From NCBI GenBank assembly GCA_016779185.1, contig JADHOA010000007.1:1-35902 (forward strand): a stretch of 35,902 nucleotides of DNA. The letters run 5' to 3'. Below the pieces are notes generated by a model, which worked only from the letters and a program-made list of their open reading frames with translations, ran no database searches and was not told the DNA's origin. Position numbers and translations under genes: made by a program. Origin of the DNA: Rubripirellula sp. (GTDB taxonomy: Bacteria; Planctomycetota; Planctomycetia; Pirellulales; Pirellulaceae). Of the stretch, positions 1 through 8,838 are shown in pieces; position 1 is the first letter of the stretch; each line of letters begins with the position of its first letter.

Positions 1-824
1 AGCAAGGTGAAATTGGTACCTGCAAGTATCATGAATATGATTGTCGTGTATTCAATCAAAGGACTATTGAAGTGTCCTAAGCTCGAGTTGTAAGTACTGA
101 AGCCACCCGTAGCCATCGTTCCAAATGCGTGGCAGGCGGCATCGAAAAGACTCATTCCCTCGAGCAAGTAAATCAGTGTGAGAAGCATATTCAGTGAGAC
201 ATAAATCGATGCGAACACTAACGCTGTGTGCTGCATGCGGGGCTTGCTTCCTTCTTTATTAGGTCCTGGCATTTCTGCTCGCATCATTGCCTTGCCGGAA
301 GATCCTTGACCAAGGATTGCAACGAATAGCACGACGATTCCAAGGCCACCGAGGAAGTGCGTCCATGATCTCCAAAACAGAATGCATCTGGGGACGGCTT
401 TAACTGACTCGAGGTCAGTCAAAATCGTTGCTCCGGTCGTGCTAAAGCCTGACTGAGACTCAAACATCGACTCAATGAAAGTAATGTCTTTTCCGGGAAC
501 CGTTTGGGTTTGGCTGAGAAAAAAAGGTAAAGCGCCCAAGACGGTTGCAAAGATCCAGCTTAATCCCACAACTGCCATTGCTTCTTTTTGAAACAGAGTC
601 CCTTTCTGTGGTCCTCGACCAATCCATCGAAATGCCAACCCCACCGTGATGCATATTGCCATGCTTTGGAGTAAGGCAAGGACGCCACGTTGCTCATATT
701 CCGAGAACCGTTCTGGTGGTTCGCCAGACAGTAACGGAATCGCAAACGGGAGACTAAAAAGCATCGAAGCGCCCATGAGGACGCAGATAGTTCCCAGTAA
801 TCTAGATAAGAGTTTGTAATTCAA
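1..824 (-). CDS. TrkH/KtrB-family potassium uptake channel subunit (C-terminus cut off by window edge)
   Basis: Manual reverse-strand translation from a probable TTG start gives LNYKLLSRLLGTICVLMGASMLFSLPFAIPLL...ESMFESQSGFSTTGATILTDLESV...WTHFLGGLGIVVLFVAILGQ...FDAACHAFGTMATGGFST. These are the repeated GFSTTGAT / TGGFST selectivity-filter-type motifs of TrkH. The ORF runs off base 1. Start codon uncertain. Confidence 0.88.
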   Translation of the reverse strand, partial: MNYKLLSRLLGTICVLMGASMLFSLPFAIPLLSGEPPERFSEYEQRGVLALLQSMAICITVGLAFRWIGRGPQKGTLFQKEAMAVVGLSWIFATVLGALPFFLSQTQTVPGKDITFIESMFESQSGFSTTGATILTDLESVKAVPRCILFWRSWTHFLGGLGIVVLFVAILGQGSSGKAMMRAEMPGPNKEGSKPRMQHTALVFASIYVSLNMLLTLIYLLEGMSLFDAACHAFGTMATGGFSTYNSSLGHFNSPLIEYTTIIFMILAGTNFTL

Positions 825-1150
825 TGGTCGTTTAACTGTTGAGGACAGTTCCAGGCACGGTATCAGTCCATTAAGTATCTCGCCTCAATCATCATTTATC
901 TAGACCAAGTTATCGAAGTGGAGATCGCACACCAAGGAGCCAAGGTATTCTAAGTCATATCTACTTGACTAGCATCGAGAAATACCATCGAACTACTCTT
1001 TGCGGTAGTAATCTCCTCAATTCGATGCGTTTATTAAAACACTTTCTGGAGTTTACCTTCAAACCCTTTTCGCATGGATGCGAACGACCCTTTTGGCGAT
1101 TAACATACAAAACCAATTGACTGAATAAACTCGACTTGGAATCCTTCGAC

Positions 1151-2428
1151 ATGCGATCTGTAAATAGTTGGTTAGTTCTCGCGTCATTCGCCGCTTGTTG
1201 CATTCTGGTCAGTAGTAAAAGTGGGTATTCGAAGGAGAAGATTATCCCTCTCCTAGATGCTACAGATAGCTTGCACCATCAAGATTTTGATTTGCGTGAC
1301 CATGTTTCAGCTGCCATTGCTAGTCGCTGGCAACTAGAGGTAAGGACTCTTCATGGAGGGATGCAGGAAGGTGTTCAATTGTTGCAAGTTGATAACGGCA
1401 GGCTTCGTACCTCAATCGTATTGAACCGCGGATTGAGTATCCTTGGGGTTGAGGAAAGTTTGACTGGTGAGAGGGTGTTTGGTTGGGATTCTCCAGTCAA
1501 AGAAATTGTAAACCCGATGTTTATCGACTTGGAAAGTCGTGGCGGATTAGGCTGGCTTTATGGTTTCAATGAATGGCTGGTGCGATGTGGTCTTGAGTTC
1601 GCTGGGCATCCCGGTACCGATTTGCTCCGTTCGAACACTGGGGAAACAAAGGAGCTTGATCTGACGCTGCACGGTCGGATTGGGAATATTCCTGCGTCGA
1701 AGGTGCAGGTGCTAATCGATGAAGATAAGCCTAGTTATCTTCGAATACGAGGCGTGATAGAAGAACGTATGTTCTATGGACCGCAGTTACGGTTAACAAG
1801 TGATCTAATTCTTGTTGCGGGCAAACCAAGTATTCAACTCGAAGAGAGCATTCAAAATCTTTCGGCTTCTCCGCAAGAGTATCAGATTATCTACCACACA
1901 AATTTCGGAACACCCATTTTACAACGAGGCTCGAAGGTTGTACCCGCAGCGAAAAGTGTTACTCCGATGAATGATCACGCTGCGCGTTCGGTGGACCGAT
2001 TTGATCTGTACGATGCTCCAACGATTGGTTTCACTGAAGAGGTTTACTTAGTTGAGCCTTGGGTTGATGAAGACGGCATGACCGGTGCGGTGTTGCATAA
2101 TGAGGCAGGTAACTGCGGAGCCATGATGACATGGTCCGCCGAGACACTTCCCTACCTAACGATTTGGAAGAATACTGCAGGAATCGAGGATGGATATGTG
2201 ACGGGGATTGAACCAGGTTCGGGCTACCCCTTTAATCGACGGATCGAAAGGCATTTTGGTCGAGTTCCAATATTACAGGCCAAAGAGACTCGCATATTTC
2301 GATTGAATTACACATATCTAGATAGCTCTTCGTCAGTCAAAACAGCGATTTCTAGAATCAATAAAATTCAGATGGATCGACCACGCGAATTGCATCATTC
2401 GCCACCTGAACTACCGAAGTTCGAATAG
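1151..2428 (+). CDS. DUF4432-like (galactose mutarotase-like fold) exported protein
   Basis: ORF 1136-2428. An ATG at 1151 gives signal-peptide-like MRSVNSWLVLASFAACCILVSS. Body LRTSIVLNRGLSILGVEESLTGERVFGWDSPVKEIVNPMFIDLESRGGLGWLYGFNEWLVRCGLEFAGHPG resembles DUF4432 aldose-epimerase-like proteins. Confidence 0.72.
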   Translation: MRSVNSWLVLASFAACCILVSSKSGYSKEKIIPLLDATDSLHHQDFDLRDHVSAAIASRWQLEVRTLHGGMQEGVQLLQVDNGRLRTSIVLNRGLSILGVEESLTGERVFGWDSPVKEIVNPMFIDLESRGGLGWLYGFNEWLVRCGLEFAGHPGTDLLRSNTGETKELDLTLHGRIGNIPASKVQVLIDEDKPSYLRIRGVIEERMFYGPQLRLTSDLILVAGKPSIQLEESIQNLSASPQEYQIIYHTNFGTPILQRGSKVVPAAKSVTPMNDHAARSVDRFDLYDAPTIGFTEEVYLVEPWVDEDGMTGAVLHNEAGNCGAMMTWSAETLPYLTIWKNTAGIEDGYVTGIEPGSGYPFNRRIERHFGRVPILQAKETRIFRLNYTYLDSSSSVKTAISRINKIQMDRPRELHHSPPELPKFE

Positions 2429-2540
2429 TCGTGCGATCGGGTAGTTTTGGCACTTAGTTTGCACGTTGTTGATTGTGTGGTTAATGCTACAGGCGATTTT
2501 TTATTCCCCCCCCCAAATGTTGCCTGTCTTTAGCTTCTAG

Positions 2541-2580
2541 GGTGCGGAGTGCTGTGAAGAGGTAAGCGGCACTCCGCACC
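2541..2580. repeat. Perfect 12-bp inverted repeat (hairpin), 16-nt loop
   Basis: ggtgcggagtgc (2541-2552) / gcactccgcacc (2569-2580). No strong U tract follows, so terminator function is uncertain. Confidence 0.8.
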
Positions 2581-2755
2581 AATTTGTCGATCACTTTACA
2601 AGTTTAAGTATTGCCGGATTCCGCTTCGTTATCACCAAATGTGCATATTTGCCTAATCTAATCGCATCACGCTGTAGCAGAATGATGCACGGTTTGCGAA
2701 TGAGTGATGCCTTTTAAAAATATCAAGCATTATTTCTTACAGGCGAAAGTAGTTA

Positions 2756-3487
2756 ATGTGCGGTCGATTTTCTATGCACACGAGTCTTACGAAATGGTGT
2801 CAGTTGTGTTGCTCTGATTGGATTCCAGATCCGACTTCATGTGAAGTGGGTCCCAGATACAACCTATCGCCGGGACAGCATGCAAATGTTTGCGTAAGGG
2901 ATAACACGGATTCCCCCAGAATAATTCGAGCGATGAAATGGGGGATAACCGCTGAAGTGCATGAATCCTCATCAAGTAAGGTTTTGCATATCAACGCTAG
3001 ATCAGAGTCAATTGAATCAAAGAAAGCTTTTGCAGAATGTTTCAGACGAAACAGGTGTCTGGTTCCTGTAAATGGATTCTTCGAATGGCAATCAGTCGGC
3101 CGAAAAAAACAGCCGTACTATTTTTATTCCTCCGGTGAAGGTGTTTTTGCACTCGCAGCAATTTGGAAAGAGTCGAGCGCTGTTGAGCCAACGCAAACAT
3201 CTGGAAATTCATTTTGTATCATCACTACAAAAGCCGATCATGTCGTTTCAGCAATACATAATCGAATGCCAGTGATTGTTCATCCTAGGTTCTACGAACA
3301 GTGGCTTGACCCCAGCGAGCGAGATCCCTTTCGTGTTCAAGAATTAATCCAACTAAGCCGCGGATCGACGCTTCGCATCCGTCCAGTTTCGAGGATGGTT
3401 AATCAGGTGAGTCTCGATTCGGTGAATTGCATCATGGAAATCTCTGATCCTCTGCGAAGGAAAGAAACACAACCGCGGCTATTCTAA
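2756..3487 (+). CDS. SRAP (SOS response-associated peptidase) / YedK-HMCES family protein
   Basis: Starts MCGRFS with the conserved catalytic Cys2; also YNLSPGQ, MKWGI, INARSE, PVNGFFEW and HNRMPVI motifs. Confidence 0.95.
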   Translation: MCGRFSMHTSLTKWCQLCCSDWIPDPTSCEVGPRYNLSPGQHANVCVRDNTDSPRIIRAMKWGITAEVHESSSSKVLHINARSESIESKKAFAECFRRNRCLVPVNGFFEWQSVGRKKQPYYFYSSGEGVFALAAIWKESSAVEPTQTSGNSFCIITTKADHVVSAIHNRMPVIVHPRFYEQWLDPSERDPFRVQELIQLSRGSTLRIRPVSRMVNQVSLDSVNCIMEISDPLRRKETQPRLF

Positions 3488-3845
3488 ATGAATTTCCACC
3501 GTGGATATTTTTTAAGCTGGCTCACATCAGCTGTCTTGAGTGCTTGGGAGATATGTAAAAGTGACTGGGTTTTATCGACAACGAACCGCTGGCAGTCAGT
3601 CTCGATCAATGGCACAGCAAAGTCATCTTGATTAGCGAGTGGTTTTCCGAATCAGACAGGTTTCCGCAATCGGTAGTGTTTATCTACGCGTTACGGCTAG
3701 CTTGAACTGACCAATTGGTAGATATGATCTTGTACGCGGCTTGATTCTGCACCATTAAGCGACTTCAATTCCAATCGCTGTGTTTGTCTGAACGATATTC
3801 TTTTGGGACATGGAGTCCTTTCATGACACTTCAGGTGATGCACGG

Positions 3846-4724
3846 ATGCGTCAGACATTACTGCCTCTGCTCATTTCGCTCTTCAGTTTCGTTACTGCTT
3901 GCACAGGGCAAACGACGATCACAGATCGATCAATGGATATTACGGTCGGGAACGGTCTGTTGGGAGTTTTTTTACCGGATTACCGAGTTGGATCCAACGA
4001 GACCTCTGAAACCGCGTTATTTGATGATGGAGATTTGTTGGGATATCAGGGTGAACTTCGGTTAATCCGAAGATTTTTGCATACTCGAACAAGTATCGAA
4101 GGTCGTGTTTTCTATGGAGTCGCTGAATCAAATGACACCAATCAAGTCGACTCTTTGATTTTGTCTGAACTAGGCGGTAGCAACGAGCTGTCTTTTGGCC
4201 AAGGCAGGGCCGATCTCAAAACCTCAATCGATCATTATGGATACGATTTAGGTCTTCGAGATACTTGGCGTACAACTTTTGGTGGTTTGTCAGCTGGTTG
4301 CCTGCTCAGTTATATGATGTTTGACCAGAACTACGATGTTTTCCATCAAAGCACCGCAGCTCTGAGCGAAGAGTTATCTTCAGAATTTATCGGAGGGAAA
4401 GCTGTTTTTGGGTGGGACGGTTATTTGCGAGAATGTCCAACGCTACTCGATTTCGCTGTCGGCTTTTACCAGCTTAGAACCGATTACCTTGCATCGAGCG
4501 AACAAGTTTCAACTATCGAAATAGATTATGTTTACTCAAATCCAGTGAACTTAGAGGCAACATTCACCACATTTCAAAACGTCAATGACGTTCGTTTGTC
4601 TTACACCATTTCGATGACCCACCTCGATAAAATCCCGTCTCTCTCGCGAGATAGTCTAAAGGGCACATCAATCAAATTCGACGATGGATTCTTACTTAAG
4701 ATGATGGTAGAGATTCTGCTTTGA
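3846..4724 (+). CDS. Exported hypothetical protein, possibly outer-membrane beta-barrel
   Basis: In-frame ATG at 3846 gives N-terminus MRQTLLPLLISLFSFVTACTG (signal/lipobox-like). Body has alternating hydrophobic/polar stretches. No family recognised. Confidence 0.55.
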   Translation: MRQTLLPLLISLFSFVTACTGQTTITDRSMDITVGNGLLGVFLPDYRVGSNETSETALFDDGDLLGYQGELRLIRRFLHTRTSIEGRVFYGVAESNDTNQVDSLILSELGGSNELSFGQGRADLKTSIDHYGYDLGLRDTWRTTFGGLSAGCLLSYMMFDQNYDVFHQSTAALSEELSSEFIGGKAVFGWDGYLRECPTLLDFAVGFYQLRTDYLASSEQVSTIEIDYVYSNPVNLEATFTTFQNVNDVRLSYTISMTHLDKIPSLSRDSLKGTSIKFDDGFLLKMMVEILL

Positions 4725-4818
4725 AAATCTCATCTAAAGTTGCATTCAAACCGGTGATCTATGACCGTATCGTAAACGCAAATGTTGAGTTGTTTTTTAG
4801 CGTTGATCTAAATAAGGC

Positions 4819-6006
4819 ATGAAAGAGAAAACTTATTATCTGACGTTTGTTTTCTCTTTTGTCTTGGGCACTAGTACATGCATTATGCATCAAGGTTTTT
4901 GCGAAAGTGCCAATGAAATACGGAGCCTGAATCTCAATCTACCCAAGATACCATTCCTTTACTCAGCTGATAAATTTCCGGATCATGTGGAGAAGCACGT
5001 GTCGGATATAGATGGTGTATTAGGTGAGAATTGCGTGACCAATGATGGCGCCACGCTCGGGCGAGTTTTGTTTTATGACAAGAGATTGTCGGCGAACGGA
5101 ACCATTTCTTGTGGTTCATGTCACGTACAAAAACATGCCTTTGCAGATCCACGGCCAAGAAGCTCAGGCTTCAACGGCATTTTTGGAAATCGCAATTCAA
5201 TGGCGTTGATTAATTTGCGATTCAATCCAAGTTCGCGTTTTTTTTGGGATGAGCGAGCTGCAAATTTGGAGACTCAGGTTCTGATGCCTATTGAGGATCC
5301 AAATGAGATGGGGCATTCGGTAGATCAGATCGCTTTGAATTTTGGAAAAGATCCCACCTATCAGAGATTATTTGAGCTAGCGTTTGGTGATACTGTGGTT
5401 TCAAGAGATCGTATTGCGATGGCTCTCAGTCAGTTCTTGCGTTCGATGGTATCTTTCCAATCCCGATATGATGCTGGGTTGCAGTTGACGAGGGATGTGA
5501 ATCAAGACTTCCCCAATTTCACGGATCAAGAAAACCTCGGCAAAGATCAATTTTTTGGCCGCGCTCGCTGCGCTGAATGTCATCTACCAAAAATTCACAA
5601 AGGGGATGTTTCAGCCGATCAGTACGCTTTTTTTCAGCTTCTCGAACCTACCGTGAATGGAGTTGACTCAGACGATCCTAGTTTTGACCAGGGTGTGGGA
5701 TTGATATCCCATCGCCAGAAAGATGTCGGACGATTCAAAGCTTCGAGTCTACGAAATATTGAAGTCACATTTCCCTACATGCACGATGGTCGTTTTCAAA
5801 CGATTGATCAGGTCATTGAGCATTACAACTGGAGTGTAAAGCCACATCCAAATCTGGATCCGCGATTACAAGATTTTTCTGCAAATGGGATGGCCCTACC
5901 AGAGGTAGAAAAGGTTGCATTAGCGGCATTTTTGCGTACGTTGACAGATCATCAATTTCTTACAGATCCAAAATTTTCAGATCCCTTCGATCACGACGGT
6001 CAATAA
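4819..6006 (+). CDS. Di-heme cytochrome c peroxidase / MauG-family protein, exported
   Basis: Signal peptide; two CxxCH heme motifs (CGSCH at 5110-5124, CAECH at 5569-5583); ALINLRFNPSSRFFWDERAANLETQVLMPIEDPNEMG; FPYMHDGRFQTIDQVIEHYN. Confidence 0.93.
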   Translation: MKEKTYYLTFVFSFVLGTSTCIMHQGFCESANEIRSLNLNLPKIPFLYSADKFPDHVEKHVSDIDGVLGENCVTNDGATLGRVLFYDKRLSANGTISCGSCHVQKHAFADPRPRSSGFNGIFGNRNSMALINLRFNPSSRFFWDERAANLETQVLMPIEDPNEMGHSVDQIALNFGKDPTYQRLFELAFGDTVVSRDRIAMALSQFLRSMVSFQSRYDAGLQLTRDVNQDFPNFTDQENLGKDQFFGRARCAECHLPKIHKGDVSADQYAFFQLLEPTVNGVDSDDPSFDQGVGLISHRQKDVGRFKASSLRNIEVTFPYMHDGRFQTIDQVIEHYNWSVKPHPNLDPRLQDFSANGMALPEVEKVALAAFLRTLTDHQFLTDPKFSDPFDHDGQ

Positions 6007-6025
6007 AAATACGGATGCTACGAAG

Positions 6026-6731
6026 ATGAATCATCCCACATTTGACCGATTTGCCTCCCAATACAACGACGCGTTGCAGACTGGTCTGTCAGTCAGTGGC
6101 GAGGCAAGTGATTTCTTTGCTGAATCAAGATTAAGGTATCTGTCGAATCGAATTCAAGAAAACCATTTCACAGTCCGCCGTGCGCTGGATTTCGGTTGCG
6201 GTATCGGATCCACGACAAGATGTTTTTTTTTCCCATTTTGAACTCGATTATTTTGCAGGGGTTGATCCGTCATCCGAATCAATCAACATCGCGAAAAAGT
6301 CACGACAGAAAGTCGATGCCAGCAACGACTGTGAAGTTGAATATTTTTATTTAAAAGATTTTTTGCCTCGCGAGCAGTTTGATTTGGTGTACTGCAACGG
6401 TGTGTTCCACCACATCGGGCTGGATGACCGAGGCGAAGCGATGACCATCATTTACGAATCATTGAAGTCAGGTGGGGTCTTTGCGTTTTGGGAAAATAAT
6501 CCGTATAGCCTACCCGCTCGATATGTCATGAGTCGTATTCCGTTTGATCAAGATGCCCTTATGGTATGGCCAAGCCATGCAAGGGCAATGATCAGAGGGG
6601 TTGGGTTCAAGCCGATTTTGACGGAATACAGGTTCATTTTCCCTCGATTCATTCGATGGATGAGATGGTCAGAAAATCTGGTTTGCAAGTTGCCAATTGG
6701 TGCGCAGTATCTTGTGCTGGCAGTGAAGTGA
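6026..6731 (+). pseudogene. Class I SAM-dependent methyltransferase, frame-disrupted (two overlapping ORFs 6026-6241 and 6180-6731)
   Basis: First ORF ends ...RRALDFGCGIGSTTRCFFFPF*. The second frame continues HFELDYFAGVDPSSESINIAKKSRQ...FDLVYCNGVFHHIGLDDRGEAMTIIYESLKSGGVFAFWENNPYS. Removing one T from the T9 run at 6223-6231 gives one continuous methyltransferase (motif I LDFGCGIGS, then VDPS). Confidence 0.82.
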
Positions 6732-6766
6732 GTGACGTGCGAATCATAATGAAAGGCACGAGCGGC

Positions 6767-8308
6767 CTAGGGGTGATGCGTTCGGTCAAGTGAGCGATAT
6801 CCAATCGCTTCCGCCAAGTGGTGTTCCTCGATATGACCGCAGGAATCAAGGTCAGCAATCGTCCTCGCTAGTCTGATGATTTTATCGTGAGCTCTTGCTG
6901 ATAGTCCTAGCGTTTCAACGCTATGCCGAAGAAGTTGTCGGCAAGGCGGATTTAGCTTGCAATAAAATCGAATTTCACGAGAGGACATTTGAGAGTTGTA
7001 TCGAGTGTTATTCATTTTAAATCGCGAGTGTTGTACTTCGCGGGCTGAGTCTACCGCCTCACGCATTGTTTTACTGCTCAAGCCCTCCGGTAGCTGACTT
7101 TCTAGTTCATCGTAGGTTACAGCTGGTACCTCTATCTGAAGGTCAATTCGATCGAGAAGAGGACCCGATATGCGACTCATGTAATTCTGAGTTTGCGCGG
7201 GAGTGCAATGGCATGGTCGCCTTTGGTCGCCACGGAAACCACACGGACAAGGATTCGCGGCGGCAATGAGCATGAAGTCTGCAGGGAATTTGGTTGATCG
7301 TAGTGCGCGAGAGATCGTGACAGAGTGTTCCTCGAGTGGCTGACGCATCACCTCAAGAGTTTTACGATTGAATTCTGGGATTTCGTCGAGGAAAAGAACG
7401 CCGTGGTGTGCCTTGCTAATTTCACCCGGCGAGGGTGGATTACCGCCACCAACCAGTCCTGCGTTGCTAATGGTATGGTGTGGGCTTCTGAATGGTCTTC
7501 TGGCGAGCAGAGGTTGATCCTTTGGTAATTGACCTAGGACACTATAGATTCGAGTGGTTTCAATCGATTCAGTTGCGAGTAAAGCTGGGAGTATCGAGGG
7601 CATGCGTTTTGCAAGCATGGTTTTTCCCGATCCAGGTGGTCCCATCATCAATAAGTTGTGAGAACCAGCTGCAGCAATCGTCATGGCGCGTTTTGCTGAT
7701 TCTTGTCCTCTTACATCTTGGTAATCAACGTCATACTGTCCGAATTGCTCAAAAATCAAGTTGACACTACTTGGTGTTGAATCGATTTCGATTTCACTTG
7801 CGAAGAACCCCGCTGCCTGCGCTAAGCTATCGACTGGAATCACATCAAGGCCTTCCACCACTGAAGCCTCGTATGCGTTTTGTCTCGGGACGACGAAGCC
7901 TCTCTTTTTTTTGAATAGGCTTGCTTCAATGGCCATTGATAAAACTCCTTTTACTGATCGGGTAATACCCTCGAGGCTTAATTCACCGACCACCGCATAT
8001 TGGTCGAATTTCTCCAGCGAGATTTGCCCACTTGCAGCTAACACGCCAAGTGCGACCGGTAGATCAAAGGACGATGCTTGTTTAGGCAAGTCACCGGGGG
8101 CAAGGTTGATAACGACTCGCTCTTGAGGCTTGACAAAACCACTATTCACTATGGCTCGTTCCACGCGATGCGTGCTTTCCTTCACTGCCGCGTCAGGGAG
8201 TCCTACAAGTATGGTCTTTGGCATCGCAGACGAAGAAATGTCAACTTCGCAGTCGACGGATATGGCATCGATACCTAGTAAGGTGAATGTCTTCAATCTC
8301 GCAAGCAT
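6767..8308 (-). CDS. comM: YifB/ComM family Mg-chelatase-like AAA+ ATPase
   Basis: MLARLKTFTLLGIDAISVDCEVDIS...ILVGLPDAAVKESTHRVERAIVNSGF; Walker A GPPGSGKT; LFLDEIPEF; AANPCPCG. Confidence 0.95.
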   Translation of the reverse strand: MLARLKTFTLLGIDAISVDCEVDISSSAMPKTILVGLPDAAVKESTHRVERAIVNSGFVKPQERVVINLAPGDLPKQASSFDLPVALGVLAASGQISLEKFDQYAVVGELSLEGITRSVKGVLSMAIEASLFKKKRGFVVPRQNAYEASVVEGLDVIPVDSLAQAAGFFASEIEIDSTPSSVNLIFEQFGQYDVDYQDVRGQESAKRAMTIAAAGSHNLLMMGPPGSGKTMLAKRMPSILPALLATESIETTRIYSVLGQLPKDQPLLARRPFRSPHHTISNAGLVGGGNPPSPGEISKAHHGVLFLDEIPEFNRKTLEVMRQPLEEHSVTISRALRSTKFPADFMLIAAANPCPCGFRGDQRRPCHCTPAQTQNYMSRISGPLLDRIDLQIEVPAVTYDELESQLPEGLSSKTMREAVDSAREVQHSRFKMNNTRYNSQMSSREIRFYCKLNPPCRQLLRHSVETLGLSARAHDKIIRLARTIADLDSCGHIEEHHLAEAIGYRSLDRTHHP

Positions 8309-8325
8309 TCATATAACCAATTAGT

Positions 8326-8373
8326 TTGCGCATCGCGTCATATGGATGACGTCTGCCCGAGACGGATGCGCAA
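8326..8373 (-). promoter_or_regulatory. Structured leader element upstream of comM (three-way junction or alternative hairpin)
   Basis: Outer 9-bp stem ttgcgcatc (8326-8334)/gatgcgcaa (8365-8373). Inside are hairpins gtcat-atgg-atgac (8337-8350) and gtct-gcccg-agac (8351-8363). Lies 18-65 nt upstream of the comM start codon. Function is inferred. Confidence 0.5.
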
Positions 8374-8838
8374 TCAGTTGAAAAGAAGAAACCTGATTTA
8401 AACTACGATTCAATCGTTACATATCAAGTGGCTGGGTAGAAAGTTGTTTTCTTGTTCCAGTGATCGATCGGTTGAGTCGTGGTCTGCTAGCGGGTCCCTG
8501 ATTCTCGTGTTTCTTTACCGCTGCACCGGTATCCATCACGAATCAGCGTGCAATGGCTCGACATCGTGAAAAAATTGCTTTGTTTTTTTTGGGGTGCAGG
8601 ACACCTAAACGGTTGTCTGTTTTCGAACCAGACGCATTGCTAGATGGGAATGGTGGCCGAACACAAACATTGGTTCTGCGTTACCAAAAAGGTTTCGTGG
8701 TCAGGTTGGTTGAATCTCGTTTTGAATTATGGAAATGTTTGTCGAGATGTTACGATTACTTCAGCAATAGCTAAACGGTTCGTGAGATCGTCCTATTAGA
8801 TTGCTATGCTGTTTTTATTGAGACAAGACTGGTGAAAC

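Noticed and set aside
961-1203. 80-aa minus-strand ORF between trkH and the DUF4432 gene
   Set aside because: Overlaps the DUF4432 signal peptide, no recognisable domain.
3488-3845. About 360-bp gap as a possible decayed gene
   Set aside because: Parts of the gap translated by hand gave only short fragments with stops and no recognisable homology.
7761-8126. 121-aa plus-strand ORF inside comM
   Set aside because: Fully antisense to a strongly supported comM coding region; composition looks like a shadow ORF.
8553-8774. 73-aa plus-strand ORF in the comM-moxR intergenic region
   Set aside because: No domain, no clear ribosome-binding site; cannot be distinguished from chance.
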